NCBI RefSeq assembly: GCF_001265075.1
Contig: NZ_LFKO01000001.1
Coordinates: 1,427,309 to 1,491,308 of the forward strand
Origin: Salinicoccus sp. YB14-2
GTDB taxonomy: Bacteria > Bacillota > Bacilli > Staphylococcales > Salinicoccaceae
Length of the DNA: 64,000 bases
Reading direction: 5' to 3'
Shown here piece by piece: positions 36,238 through 46,115 of the stretch (positions are counted from its first letter, which is position 1; each line of letters opens with the position of its first letter). Below the pieces are notes generated by a model. It did no database searches and was not told the DNA's origin. It saw nothing but the letters and a program-made list of their open reading frames with translations. Both the position numbers and the translations under genes were made by a program.

Positions 36238-37296
36238 ATGTATACTTTCTTTTTACTCCTGATGTCTTTTATGATATCACTTATTTTAACACCTATATTC
36301 ATTTGGATGGCAAAGAAGCTGGGATTTGTCGATCATCCGAATTTACGCAAAGTCCATAAAATGCCGATACCTCATCTCGGGGGCGTGGCGATTTTAATTT
36401 CTTTCATTATTGGTGTCCTGGTTTCAAGGCCGATAGAAATTGAATTCAAACCGATTATTATCGGTGGCGTTCTGATTGTCCTGTTGGGATTGATCGATGA
36501 TAAATTTGATTTGAAACCCATCTTTAAACTTATCGGACAAATATTAATCACACTCGTTCCCATCTATTACGACATTGTCATCGACAGAATTACACCGTTC
36601 GGCATTGAAATAGAGTTTGGCATCTTTGCCATCCCGATTACGGTACTTTGGATGGCTGCCATCATCAATGCCATTAATTTCATAGACGGGCTGGATGGTC
36701 TGGCAACAGGCGTTTCAATCATCGCTCTTTCGAGCATTGCGTTCATAACCATTTTGCAGGGTGATATATTTGTCATGATGATCTGTGTCATCCTGGTCGG
36801 TTCATGCGCCGGATTTTTAGTGTATAACTTCAATCCTGCTAAAATTTTCCTGGGTGATAATGGGGCGATGCTTCTCGGTTTTGTCATCAGTGTCGTGTCA
36901 TTGATGGGTTTTAAAAATATTACACTGATTTCACTGTTTTTCCCGGTCATCATTTTAAGTGTGCCGATACTGGATATGCTGTTTGCGATACTCCGCCGTT
37001 ACCGGAAGAAAGTATCCATCGTCAGCGCCGATAAAAGCCATATCCACCATAAGCTGCAAAGCCTGGGTTTTACACATGTAGAAAGTGTCATACTGATCTA
37101 TTTCATGGCGCTGCTCTATGCGGGTGCGAGCATCATTCTCTACTTGTCGACGGTACCTGGAGCGATAATCATCTCAACATTACTGATACTGACGACGGTG
37201 ATCATCGTTGAAGCAACGAATCTGACCGATAACAATAGAAAGCCGGTGCTCAATTTTCTGCATAAAATGGTAGGTAAAATTGTTTCTGTAAACTAG
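36238..37296 (+). CDS. tagO: Undecaprenyl-phosphate N-acetylglucosaminyl 1-phosphate transferase TagO
   Basis: A 352-residue polytopic enzyme that starts wall teichoic acid synthesis by loading GlcNAc-1-P onto undecaprenyl phosphate. Signatures: DHPNLRKVHKMPIPHLGG, GLIDDKFDL, NFIDGLDGLATG, FLGDNGAMLLGF and HIHHKL. Start options are GTG 36229, ATG 36232 and ATG 36238; the last has GGTGAT at a workable distance. Its stop overlaps that of the convergent next gene. Confidence 0.92.
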   Translation: MYTFFLLLMSFMISLILTPIFIWMAKKLGFVDHPNLRKVHKMPIPHLGGVAILISFIIGVLVSRPIEIEFKPIIIGGVLIVLLGLIDDKFDLKPIFKLIGQILITLVPIYYDIVIDRITPFGIEIEFGIFAIPITVLWMAAIINAINFIDGLDGLATGVSIIALSSIAFITILQGDIFVMMICVILVGSCAGFLVYNFNPAKIFLGDNGAMLLGFVISVVSLMGFKNITLISLFFPVIILSVPILDMLFAILRRYRKKVSIVSADKSHIHHKLQSLGFTHVESVILIYFMALLYAGASIILYLSTVPGAIIISTLLILTTVIIVEATNLTDNNRKPVLNFLHKMVGKIVSVN

Positions 37297-37772
37297 AATG
37301 CCAGATGCAGAACGACAAGTATGAAGAGTGAGAGTCCGAGCCGCCTGTGCAGATTTCTTGTCATCAGATCGTGACGGATCAGCAGGCTGTACCATCCGGA
37401 TAACACTAAAGACAGCATCGTTAATGCGGCGAGCAGTCCGGTTAAAATCTTCATGTTCGTCAAGTCGAAATTGTACAGATATAAAACGGCTGCGCCATGG
37501 GTGAATATTAAAATTATAGATAATGTCCCTATCCAGCGGTGATAGGGCATTATTTTTTTAGAAAACTTTGCAAGCCTGATTTTCTTCTGCCGGTCTGTCG
37601 TATTGCGTATGGTCGCAAATACCGCATTTCTCGTCCAGTTGAAGATGAAAAATAAAAAACCGGAAAACCCGAGCAGCACATGATAGTAAGTTGTGTGGAC
37701 TGCAAGGCTTTCAGCGGTATTCCATAATGCCCAAATCAAAAGCGCGCCGTTCAATAAAAACCAAATACTCAT
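37293..37772 (-). CDS. Four-to-five-helix membrane protein, possibly haem-binding
   Basis: A 159-residue membrane protein with helices near 5-20, 30-47, 75-98, 105-125 and 143-158. Histidines recur at helix ends (YHVLLG, YHRWIG, FTHGAAV, LHRRLG, LHLAF), a spacing seen in small ferric-reductase-like or cytochrome-b-type membrane domains. That assignment is inference. GGAGGT precedes the ATG; 17 bases after the yigZ-type gene, so co-transcribed with it. Confidence 0.6.
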   Translation of the reverse strand: MSIWFLLNGALLIWALWNTAESLAVHTTYYHVLLGFSGFLFFIFNWTRNAVFATIRNTTDRQKKIRLAKFSKKIMPYHRWIGTLSIILIFTHGAAVLYLYNFDLTNMKILTGLLAALTMLSLVLSGWYSLLIRHDLMTRNLHRRLGLSLFILVVLHLAF

Positions 37773-37789
37773 TTTGGACCTCCAAATGT

Positions 37790-38422
37790 TTATGTCGCTA
37801 CATTTTCAGCAGTCACTTCATCCCCCTGGATCAGATTATGGGTGCCCTGTGTGATTTCACTGATCAAATCCGTCAGTGCATCCACATTTTCAAGCGGTGT
37901 ATGGACGGTATAGGTGACTTTGTCGGTATATGCAGTGTCCTTTATTACATGCGGGCTGTCCGCCAGTACATGTTCAAATTTGCTTGTGTAAGTATAGTCC
38001 ATGGTAATTTCAAAAGGAACCATGGCGACTTCATATACCTTGCCGGCACTTTGGACGACTTCGCTTGCTGCACCTGAATAAGCACGGATCAGGCCGCCGG
38101 CGCCAAGCTTAATGCCGCCAAAATAACGTGTGACGATAACAGTGACATTATACAGCAGTTCCCGCTTCAATACTTCCAGAATGGGAACACCTGCCGTCCC
38201 TGACGGCTCTCCGTCATCATCGGCCTTTTGTACCAGTGCGCTTTTGCCGATGATATAGGCACTGCAGTTATGTGTCGCATCTTTGTGTTTATTTTTAATT
38301 TCGGAAATAAAGTCCTTGGCCTCTTCTTCCGTTTCTGTTCTTTTTATGTATCCGATGAATCTTGATTTGTTAATGACTGTCTCTTCTGTTTTTGTGTGAT
38401 GGTTCATATATTTCTGTTCCAC
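37790..38422 (-). CDS. YigZ/IMPACT family protein
   Basis: A 210-residue UPF0029/IMPACT protein. The N-terminal domain (about 15-125) carries KSRFIGY, ATHNCSAY, DDDGEPSGTAG and RYFGGIKLGAGGLIRAY, and a small C-terminal DUF1949-type domain follows. Members are linked to translation control; the biochemical role is unsettled. GTG 38422 follows AAGAGGTGA at six bases. Confidence 0.85.
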   Translation of the reverse strand: MEQKYMNHHTKTEETVINKSRFIGYIKRTETEEEAKDFISEIKNKHKDATHNCSAYIIGKSALVQKADDDGEPSGTAGVPILEVLKRELLYNVTVIVTRYFGGIKLGAGGLIRAYSGAASEVVQSAGKVYEVAMVPFEITMDYTYTSKFEHVLADSPHVIKDTAYTDKVTYTVHTPLENVDALTDLISEITQGTHNLIQGDEVTAENVAT

Positions 38423-38519
38423 AAAATATCACCTCTTAAAATTATAGTAACACATAGACTTTGGACAGTGGATTTAGTAAAATACTCATGAGTGTGTTGG
38501 TTTGAATGGAGGATGCGGA

Positions 38520-39389
38520 ATGAAGACAGCAATCGTTGCAGATTCAACTGCCTATTTACCGGAAAAATTAATTGAGAAGTACGATATATATACCATTCCA
38601 TTAAATGTTGTAATGGGGGAAGAAACGTACAGGGAAAGCGTGGACATAACCACAGAAGAATTTTTTGAAAAGATGGCGGATATGGATACTTTGCCAACCA
38701 CAAGCCAGCCGTCTATCGGAGATTATATCCTGTTGCTGGAATCATTGTACCGTGACGGCTATACAGATGTCATCAGTTTTCATCTGTCAGCTAAAATCAG
38801 CGGTACATGCCAGAGTGCAGTATCCGCAGGAGAAAGCGTCGAAGGCATCAATGTGCATGTGATTGACAGTGAAGTGGCCGCTTTTGTGCAGGGTTTTATG
38901 GCACTGTATGCCGCCCAGAACAAAGATAAGATGCCTTTGGATGAATTGATTGAAAAGGTCGAAGAGATGAAGAAGAAGGAAAATACGAACGCCTACTTTA
39001 TCGTAGACACTTTGACGAATCTTCAAAAAGGCGGCCGTCTGTCGAATGCCCAGGCACTTGTCGGCAGTCTGCTGAAAGTAAAGCCGATACTTGATTTCCA
39101 GGACGGCATGATTGTGCCGTACGAAAAGATCCGTACTAAAAAGAAAGCGAAGAAAAAAGTGCAGGAAGTTTTTGGACAGGAAATTGAAAAGCATCAGGAT
39201 AAAAATATTACAGCAGTCATCATACACAGTAACGCCGAAGAAGAAGGCCTTGAGTGGAAAGCTGAACTGGAGCCGCTGTACCCGCATGTGACGTTCACAT
39301 TAAGCTACTTCGGCCCCGTTGTTGCAACCCACCTCGGTGAAGGAGCGCTCGGTCTCGGCTATACTACATATGATGTCGAAGTCGATTAA
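38520..39389 (+). CDS. DegV family fatty-acid-binding protein FakB
   Basis: A 289-residue DegV protein, second in the window. Motifs: VADSTAYLP, TTSQPSIGDY, LSAKISGTCQSA, VDTLTNLQKGGRLS and THLGEGALGLGY. Its place before comFA matches FakB1 of Staphylococcus aureus, which binds mainly saturated fatty acids for FakA. The specificity is inferred from synteny only. Start ATG 38520 with GGAGG upstream is preferred over 38502. A terminator follows. Confidence 0.85.
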   Translation: MKTAIVADSTAYLPEKLIEKYDIYTIPLNVVMGEETYRESVDITTEEFFEKMADMDTLPTTSQPSIGDYILLLESLYRDGYTDVISFHLSAKISGTCQSAVSAGESVEGINVHVIDSEVAAFVQGFMALYAAQNKDKMPLDELIEKVEEMKKKENTNAYFIVDTLTNLQKGGRLSNAQALVGSLLKVKPILDFQDGMIVPYEKIRTKKKAKKKVQEVFGQEIEKHQDKNITAVIIHSNAEEEGLEWKAELEPLYPHVTFTLSYFGPVVATHLGEGALGLGYTTYDVEVD

Positions 39390-39414
39390 ATCAGACACAA
39401 ATCAAATGATAATG

Positions 39415-39443
39415 GACGCAGCTTATTTGCTGCGTCTTTTTTT
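39415..39443 (+). terminator. Terminator between fakB-type gene and comFA
   Basis: GACGCAGC and GCTGCGTC pair around TTATTT and run into T7. It ends only about ten bases before the comFA start codon. Confidence 0.92.
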
Positions 39444-39456
39444 ATGGGGGATGAAG

Positions 39457-40707
39457 ATGTATTTTAACAGTAAGGGAGACGTTGTTTATAAAGAGACGGG
39501 TGTGGATATCAGGAAAAATATATGCCACCGCTGTCATAACAGAGATAAGAAACTGTTTTATGAATTTTATTCAGAATTGTACGGTCGGGACGTCAAATAC
39601 TGTCTGAACTGCATCGGTCTTGGACGGGTGGACAGTATGAGCCCATTGAAGGGGACGGAAACCCGGCGAAAAAGTGAACAGTGTGACTATGAATTGAATT
39701 TTGAATTGACGGATATTCAAAAGGAAGCTTCGAAAAAGGTCGTTTCTGCAATCAGGAACAAGCATCATCTGCTGCTCCATGCCGTGACTGGTGCGGGGAA
39801 GACTGAAATCATTTTTGAAGGAATCAAATTTGCACGGGCACATGGTCTTAATGTTGCTGTCGTCAGTCCGAGAATCGATGTGGTCAAGGAAGTTCATCTG
39901 AGACTGGGTGATGCGTTCAGAAAAAGCCGGATTGATTTGATGTTTGCAGGCGTCAAAGTGAAGTTCGAACATCATTTCACGGTGTGCACGGTCCATCAGC
40001 TGTATAATTTCCATGATCATTTCGACTGTATCATCGTCGATGAATATGATGCATTCCCCCTGGCGGATGATAAACATCTGCTTGGTGCGATTGATAAGGC
40101 AGGCACGGTTGACGGAAATATCATCATCATGACCGCGACGCCGACAAGAAAGATGGTGAGTTATGTGGGAGAGGGCAATGTATTTCAGATTGCGCGCCGT
40201 TATCACGGGCACGACCTGACAGTTCCCGTGATCCATTACGGCAACGTCAATAAGGAAGTGCGGCGGAAGCGGCTGAATGGAAAACTGAAGCGTCTGCTGG
40301 ACGACATTACGGCGGCAGATCGGAGAGTACTGGTTTTCTTTCCCGAAATAAAAATGATGTATGATGCCTATCCTCTGATATTAAAGTATTTCGGTGAGGC
40401 TGAGACGGTGTACAGCGGGGATGAGGCGCGGTATTCAAAAGTTGAACGGATGCGGGCAGGCGGGATTAAAATTCTGCTGACGACGACGATATTGGAAAGG
40501 GGTGTGACATTTAAAAATCTGGATGTCATCGTGGTCCATACTGAATATTTTCCATCGGATACATTGATTCAGATTTGCGGCCGTGTGGGCAGGAAGCCTC
40601 AGGATCCGACAGGGAATGTGCACTTCATCACTTTATATAATACGCATCATATTCAAAAGACGGTCCGGACGATCAATGCGTTCAACAAGGGGCGTTCGGT
40701 CATATGA
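39457..40707 (+). CDS. comFA: Late competence helicase ComFA
   Basis: A 416-residue DEAD-box-like ATPase that helps pull single-stranded DNA through the ComEC channel. A four-Cys zinc region (CHRCHNRD and CLNCIG) precedes the helicase core, with Walker A VTGAGKTE, VDEYDAF in place of DEAD, TATPTRKM, and QICGRVGRK in motif VI. The frame extends back to 39319 across the terminator; ATG 39457, six bases after GGGGG, is taken as start (ATG 39451 is possible). Overlaps comFC by four bases. Confidence 0.88.
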   Translation: MYFNSKGDVVYKETGVDIRKNICHRCHNRDKKLFYEFYSELYGRDVKYCLNCIGLGRVDSMSPLKGTETRRKSEQCDYELNFELTDIQKEASKKVVSAIRNKHHLLLHAVTGAGKTEIIFEGIKFARAHGLNVAVVSPRIDVVKEVHLRLGDAFRKSRIDLMFAGVKVKFEHHFTVCTVHQLYNFHDHFDCIIVDEYDAFPLADDKHLLGAIDKAGTVDGNIIIMTATPTRKMVSYVGEGNVFQIARRYHGHDLTVPVIHYGNVNKEVRRKRLNGKLKRLLDDITAADRRVLVFFPEIKMMYDAYPLILKYFGEAETVYSGDEARYSKVERMRAGGIKILLTTTILERGVTFKNLDVIVVHTEYFPSDTLIQICGRVGRKPQDPTGNVHFITLYNTHHIQKTVRTINAFNKGRSVI

Positions 40708-41378
40708 TATGTCTGTACTGTCACGGGAGAATCACGGTCGAACTCAATTTGCTGAACTTGTTTTCACAGCCGAAAAAGGTTTGTGAAAGCTGTCATCTGA
40801 AACTGACGGAATGGCGGCGTGGTGAGAGATGCCGCCGCTGCCGAAAAATTAAGGACAGCGGTGAAGCGGCCTGCAGGGACTGTGCTTTTATCAGCCGCCG
40901 GTTTACGAGTGTCAGGAATATCAGATGTCTTCTGGATTATAACAGTGAAGTGAAGATGATGATGCACCGTTATAAATTTGTGAGGGATGTTGCCCTCGCT
41001 GAAGTGATGGCGGATTTTATTGATATAAAGGCATGGCAGTATGATGTCATTGTACCGATTCCGGTGTCGGATCACAGGCTGCAGGAGAGGGGGTTCAACC
41101 AGATTACAGAAGTGTTGAAACGTTCAGGCACCGCGTATACAGAGCTTCTGGCAACAAATAAAATCCAGTTGCAGTCGGAGCGCACCAAATCAGAAAGAAT
41201 GAAAAGTGATAATCCATTTTCTTTTGACGCGGGGCAGAAGGATGTTAAGATACTGGATAAACGAATATTGATTGTAGACGATATATATACTACAGGTATT
41301 ACTGTTCATCATGCGGCTGAAATTATAATGCAGCGGAAACCAGCGTACATCGATGTGTTAACGTTTTCAAAAGCATGA
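40704..41378 (+). CDS. comFC: Competence-associated phosphoribosyltransferase-like ComFC
   Basis: A 224-residue protein: N-terminal zinc-finger region with paired cysteines (CLYCHG, CESCH, CRRCRK, CRDC) and a C-terminal PRTase domain with VPIPVSDHRLQERGFNQ and the PRPP loop VDDIYTTGIT. Required for DNA uptake with ComFA. Coupled to comFA by ATGA overlap. No clear terminator before hpf. Confidence 0.9.
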   Translation: MICLYCHGRITVELNLLNLFSQPKKVCESCHLKLTEWRRGERCRRCRKIKDSGEAACRDCAFISRRFTSVRNIRCLLDYNSEVKMMMHRYKFVRDVALAEVMADFIDIKAWQYDVIVPIPVSDHRLQERGFNQITEVLKRSGTAYTELLATNKIQLQSERTKSERMKSDNPFSFDAGQKDVKILDKRILIVDDIYTTGITVHHAAEIIMQRKPAYIDVLTFSKA

Positions 41379-41433
41379 TGGAATATGATATAATAAATGT
41401 GAATAGAAATAGCAAATTAAGGAGGCGTGCATC

Positions 41434-41991
41434 ATGATAAGATGTGAAATCAGAGGAGAAAACATTGAAGTAACGGATGCGATTAGAACGCATATTGAGG
41501 ACAAAGTCAGCAAATTGGAACGTTATTTCAATGATGCACTAAACACTCATGCGCATGTAAACATTAAGACTTACAACAATAAGAAGGGGAAAGTGGAAAT
41601 TACCATCCCTATGAAAAATCTTACTTTACGCGCAGAAGAAAGCCATGATGATTTGTATGCTGCGGTGGATCTGATCGTAGATAAACTTGAAAGACAAATC
41701 CGTAAGCACAAAACAAAAATCAATCGTAAATTCAGAGAAAAAAATCCTGAAATAGAGATGTTCAGAGCGATTGAAAATGAAAGAGCCGAAGAGGAAGAAC
41801 AAAATGACGAAGGCATTGAAATCGTCCGTACAAAGGAATTCACTTTAAAACCGATGGATTCTGAAGAGGCGGTACTCCAGATGAACATGCTGGGACATGA
41901 TTTCTTCGTATTCAACGATCGTTATACTGAAGGTACAAGTATAGTTTACAGACGCAGAGACGGTAAATATGCAGTCATTGAAACAAGCTAG
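41434..41991 (+). CDS. hpf: Long-form ribosome hibernation promoting factor HPF
   Basis: A 185-residue protein with an N-terminal S30AE domain (about 1-100, [26 protein letters not shown]) and the C-terminal dimerisation domain of long HPF (about 130-185, [22 protein letters not shown]). It pairs 70S ribosomes into inactive 100S dimers. AAGGAGGCG precedes the ATG; a TATAAT near 41391 is a likely -10. Confidence 0.93.
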   Translation: MIRCEIRGENIEVTDAIRTHIEDKVSKLERYFNDALNTHAHVNIKTYNNKKGKVEITIPMKNLTLRAEESHDDLYAAVDLIVDKLERQIRKHKTKINRKFREKNPEIEMFRAIENERAEEEEQNDEGIEIVRTKEFTLKPMDSEEAVLQMNMLGHDFFVFNDRYTEGTSIVYRRRDGKYAVIETS

Positions 41992-42025
41992 TATTCTGAA
42001 CAATTAAATTATAATAAAAAAGTGT

Positions 42026-42077
42026 CAGGACGCGTAACCTTCGGAAGATGAAGTTGTGCGTCCTGTTTTTATTTTTA
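42026..42077 (+). terminator. Terminator after hpf
   Basis: CAGGACGCGTAAC pairs with GTTGTGCGTCCTG (two wobble or mismatched positions) over a branched inner loop and is followed by a T-rich tract. Confidence 0.88.
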
Positions 42078-42141
42078 CAGGAAAAGTGGTAAAATTATGT
42101 GATGTATTAATACTTGTTTAAAGAATGAGGAGAGAGCTATC

Positions 42142-44667
42142 GTGGGCGTATTAAATAAATTATTTGATGGCAATCGGTTTGAAGTAAAGTCTTTGCGTAA
42201 GCAGGCTGAAAAAGTTGATAGTTATCGATCTGAAATGATGAAGCTGAACGATACAGAGCTTCAGGCTAAAACTGATGAATTTAAAGAGCGTCTGAAAGAC
42301 GTTGAAGATGATGATAAAAAAGAAGAGAAATTACTGGATGAAATGTTACCGGAAGCTTTTGCAGTAGCAAGAGAAGCTTCAAGAAGAACTTTGGGACTGG
42401 AACCGTACCTTGTCCAGATCATGGGCGGTATCTCGCTGCATAAAGGGGATATATCGGAGATGAAAACCGGTGAAGGTAAGACTTTGACCGCGGTTCTTCC
42501 TGTATACCTGAATGCTTTGACGGGCAGAGGGGTTCATGTCATCACAGTGAACGAATATTTATCGGCAACCCAGATGGAAGAGATGGCAGTGCTGTATAAC
42601 TTTCTCGGTCTCACTGTCGGTTTAAACCTGAACCAGAAAAACAGTGAAGAGAAAAGAGAAGCATTTGCACAGGACGTCACTTATACGACGAACAACGAAC
42701 TGGGCTTCGATTATTTAAGGGATAACATGGTCACGTACAAAAAAGACCGTGTTCTCCGTGAATTGAATTATGCAATCATTGACGAAGTGGACTCGATCTT
42801 AATTGATGAAGCGAGAACGCCGTTGATCATTTCCGGTAAGGCGGATCAGTCCAACACTCAATATCTTCAGGCGAATGCATTCGTCAAAATGCTTAAAATA
42901 GATGATGATTTCACATATGATGTGAAGACGAAAGGTATTCAGCTGACTGAAGATGGTATCGGAAAATCCGAAAAATGGTTCAAAATTGACAACCTGTTCG
43001 ATGTGAAGCATGTCAATCTGCTGCATCATATCAATCAGGCACTGAAAGCTCACTTCTCAATGGAAAAAGATGTGGATTATGTCGTCGAAGAAGATAAAGT
43101 CGTCATTGTCGACCAGTTTACCGGCCGTACAATGAAGGGCCGCCGGTTCTCGGATGGTCTGCACCAGGCGATTGAAGCCAAAGAAGGTGTGGACATTCAA
43201 AATGAATCCAGAACGATGGCGTCAATCACTTTCCAGAACTTCTTCAGACAGTTTAAAAAACTGTCGGGCATGACCGGTACAGCAAAGACCGAAGAAGAAG
43301 AGTTCATCAACATCTACAATATGAAAGTCACACAAATACCGACAAATATGCCGATTGCCCGTGAAGACCGGACAGACAAAATTTTCTCCAGCAAAGAATT
43401 CAAGTTCAATGCAGTCATCGAAGAGGTCATCGAAAGACATAGAAATGGCCAGCCGATTCTGATCGGTACAGTGGCGGTTGAAACGAGTGAGCTGATTTCA
43501 GAGTTTCTGCGTAAAAAAGGCATCAGACATAATGTGCTGAATGCGAAAAACCACGAGAGAGAAGCGGAGATCATCCAGAACGCCGGTAAAAAAGGCGCGG
43601 TGACGATTGCGACAAACATGGCCGGCCGCGGTACGGACATCAAACTGGGTGAGGGCGTCAAAGAAGCGGGCGGCCTTGCCGTCATCGGTACAGAGAGACA
43701 CGAATCCCGCCGTATCGACGATCAGCTCCGCGGACGTGCAGGACGTCAGGGGGATGTCGGTATCAGTACATTCTATCTGTCTCTTGAAGACGACTTGATG
43801 AAACGCTTCGGTTCAGAACGTATTCAAAGTACGATGAACCGGTTCGGCATGTCGGGGGAAGAACTGACATCGAAAATGATTTCAAGGGCGGTTGAATCGT
43901 CACAGAAACGTGTGGAAGGAAACAACTTCGACGCGCGTAAACGACTATTGCAATATGATGATGTACAGAGACGCCAGAGAGAAATCATCTATCGGGAACG
44001 TAATGATATCATAGAAAATGAAGATGTTCGGGACCAGCTGATGGGTATGATTGAATCGTCGGTTGAACGTACAGTTGAATTTTATAACATTGACGATGCC
44101 GAGCATATTGATTATGACCAGTTCATCAATACGATCAATGATCTTTATTTCCGTGAAGGTGAAGTGACGGTTGATGAAATCGAGCACAGGGAATCAGAAG
44201 AGATCTTTGAAATATTGATGAAAAAAGTGAACGAGGAACTTGAGTTGAAAGAAGAGAAGCTCGGAGAAGAGAAAATGCGTCTGTTCGAACGTATGATGAT
44301 GCTCCGGACGATGGACAGGAAATGGGTAGAGCACATTGACAGCATGGATCAGCTGCGTACGGGGATTCATCTCCGCTCCTACGGTCAGATCAACCCGCTC
44401 CGTGAATATCAGAACGAAGGGCTTCAAATGTTCGAAGATATGCTGGTTGCGATTGAAGACGATACGGCCAAGTATGTTCTGAAGACTGAAGTGAAGTCGG
44501 ACGAAGAATTGAAACGTGAACAAGTAATAGATAAAAAAGAAATGCACACAGGCGATGGCAAGGCGAAAGTCAAGAAGGCGCCGAAGAAGCGTGAAGTGAA
44601 AGTCGGACGCAACGACCCGTGCCCTTGCGGTTCGGGGAAAAAATATAAAAACTGTCATGGCAGCTAA
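42142..44667 (+). CDS. secA: Preprotein translocase ATPase SecA
   Basis: An 841-residue motor that pushes unfolded precursors through SecYEG. Walker [28 protein letters not shown], and [13 protein letters not shown] are present; the C-terminal zinc tail [14 protein letters not shown] completes the protein. GTG start with GAGGAGAG seven bases upstream. prfB follows after 14 bases. Confidence 0.96.
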   Translation: MGVLNKLFDGNRFEVKSLRKQAEKVDSYRSEMMKLNDTELQAKTDEFKERLKDVEDDDKKEEKLLDEMLPEAFAVAREASRRTLGLEPYLVQIMGGISLHKGDISEMKTGEGKTLTAVLPVYLNALTGRGVHVITVNEYLSATQMEEMAVLYNFLGLTVGLNLNQKNSEEKREAFAQDVTYTTNNELGFDYLRDNMVTYKKDRVLRELNYAIIDEVDSILIDEARTPLIISGKADQSNTQYLQANAFVKMLKIDDDFTYDVKTKGIQLTEDGIGKSEKWFKIDNLFDVKHVNLLHHINQALKAHFSMEKDVDYVVEEDKVVIVDQFTGRTMKGRRFSDGLHQAIEAKEGVDIQNESRTMASITFQNFFRQFKKLSGMTGTAKTEEEEFINIYNMKVTQIPTNMPIAREDRTDKIFSSKEFKFNAVIEEVIERHRNGQPILIGTVAVETSELISEFLRKKGIRHNVLNAKNHEREAEIIQNAGKKGAVTIATNMAGRGTDIKLGEGVKEAGGLAVIGTERHESRRIDDQLRGRAGRQGDVGISTFYLSLEDDLMKRFGSERIQSTMNRFGMSGEELTSKMISRAVESSQKRVEGNNFDARKRLLQYDDVQRRQREIIYRERNDIIENEDVRDQLMGMIESSVERTVEFYNIDDAEHIDYDQFINTINDLYFREGEVTVDEIEHRESEEIFEILMKKVNEELELKEEKLGEEKMRLFERMMMLRTMDRKWVEHIDSMDQLRTGIHLRSYGQINPLREYQNEGLQMFEDMLVAIEDDTAKYVLKTEVKSDEELKREQVIDKKEMHTGDGKAKVKKAPKKREVKVGRNDPCPCGSGKKYKNCHGS

Positions 44668-44681
44668 AGGAGTACGATGCA

Positions 44682-45783
44682 ATGGAATTATCAGATATCA
44701 AGAACTTTACAGAAGCTAAGAAAGAAAAACTAAAAGACTTCAGGGGGTCTCTTTGACTTAGAAGAGATGGAAACCCAGATTCATGAAAATGAAGACAGAA
44801 TGGTGCAGCCGGAATTCTGGAACGACCCGGAAGAGGCGCAGAAAGTGATCGACAGCAACAATCATATAAAGAAAATCGTGGACGGATTTAATGAACTGCG
44901 TGATGCAATCGATGATATTGAAGTATCTCTTGAATTGCTGAAAGAAGAAGACGATGAAGATATGCATGAAATGATTGATGAGAACGTCAAAGAGGCAGAA
45001 GAGAAGTTTGATGAATATGAACTGAACATTCTGCTGAGCGATGAGCACGACTACCTGGATGCTGTACTTGAACTCCATCCCGGCGCCGGCGGTACAGAAA
45101 GCCAGGACTGGGCCGAGATGCTGCTCAGAATGTATCAGAGATATTCAGAGCAGCAGGATTTCAAAGTGGAGACGATGGATTTCCAGGCCGGAGATGAAGC
45201 GGGAGTTAAAAGCGTCACCCTGTCAATAAAAGGCCCGAATGCCTATGGTCTGTTGAAGGCTGAAAAGGGCGTCCACCGCCTGGTGAGAATTTCACCATTC
45301 GATTCATCCGGGCGCAGACATACGTCATTCGTATCATGTGAAGTGACGCCGCAGTTCGACAACGATGACATTTCAATCGAAGTCAAAAGTGAAGACATCA
45401 ATGTCGACACATACCGTTCCAGCGGTGCCGGCGGACAGCACGTCAACACCTCGGATTCCGCAGTGCGGATCACCCACCATGAAACGGGTATTGTTGTGAC
45501 GTGTCAGAACGAACGTTCACAGATTAAAAACCGTGAACAGGCGATGAAGATGCTGAAATCCAAACTGTATCAGAAAGAATTGGAGAAGCAGCAGGCTGAA
45601 ATCGATGCGGTAAAAGGAGAACAGAAAGAAATAGGATGGGGTTCCCAGATCCGTTCATACGTATTCCACCCATATTCAATGATTAAGGACCACCGTACGA
45701 ATTACGAAGTCGGCAACACAAGCAAAGTGATGGACGGCGATCTCAATCCATTTATAGAAGCATATTTAAGAGAGAATATATAA
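44682..45783 (+). CDS. prfB: Peptide chain release factor 2 (programmed +1 frameshift)
   Basis: The coding sequence is join(44682..44753, 44755..45783), 366 residues. The first 24 codons end at CTT followed by in-frame TGA; a +1 shift past one T continues into the long frame. RF2 reads UGA and UAA: the SPF tripeptide (RISPFDSSG) and the GGQ peptidyl hydrolysis motif ([15 protein letters not shown]) are present. Start ATG 44682 follows AAAGGAG. The in-frame stop is regulatory, not a mutation. Confidence 0.95.
44742..44757 (+). promoter_or_regulatory. prfB autoregulatory +1 frameshift site
   Basis: AGGGGGTCTCTTTGAC: an internal Shine-Dalgarno (AGGGGG), the slippery CTT codon three bases later, then TGA followed by C, the poorest stop context. 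When RF2 is scarce the ribosome slips to the +1 frame and makes more RF2. Confidence 0.95.
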
Positions 45784-45792
45784 GTATGACAG

Positions 45793-45821
45793 GAGGGACC
45801 TTTCGAGGTGCCTCTTTTTTT
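45793..45821 (+). terminator. Terminator after prfB
   Basis: AGGGACCT and AGGTGCCT pair (one G-G mismatch) around TTCG, then T7. Confidence 0.78.
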
Positions 45822-45844
45822 GGGGTTGGCAAGGGGGATGAATG

Positions 45845-46115
45845 AGATGCTGCTCACACAATGTTGAAATCCGGTTAAGATGAGCAGGGGCGATGATGAA
45901 CCTGCTCACTTAGCCATGAAAAATCAGTCAAGTGAGCAGCGGTGATAAAAATCTGCTCACTCAGCCATGAAAAGTGATCAAGTGAGCAGCGGTGATAAAA
46001 ATCTGCTCACTCAGCCATGAAAAGTGATCAAGTGAGCAGCGGTGATAAAAATCTGCTCACTTAGCCGTGAAAAATCAGTCAAGTGAGCAGCAGCCGCAAA
46101 AATCTCGTTCAGATA
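45845..46115. repeat. Tandem array of about 50-bp hairpin-forming repeats
   Basis: Units begin with AGTGAGCAGCGGTGATAAAA-like sequence at 45931, 45981 and 46031, with diverged units at about 45878 and 46082 and a half unit near 45850. The copies at 45931-45980 and 45981-46030 are identical. Each full unit contains AGTGAGCAG...CTGCTCACT, a 9-bp inverted repeat with a 13-base loop. No coding frame spans the array. Confidence 0.9.

Noticed and set aside
44682..44756. prfB read as a pseudogene because of the early TGA
   Set aside because: The TGA sits in the canonical RF2 frameshift signal, so it is regulatory.
45845..46115. CRISPR array
   Set aside because: Units are contiguous copies with no unique spacers, vary along their length and no cas genes are present.
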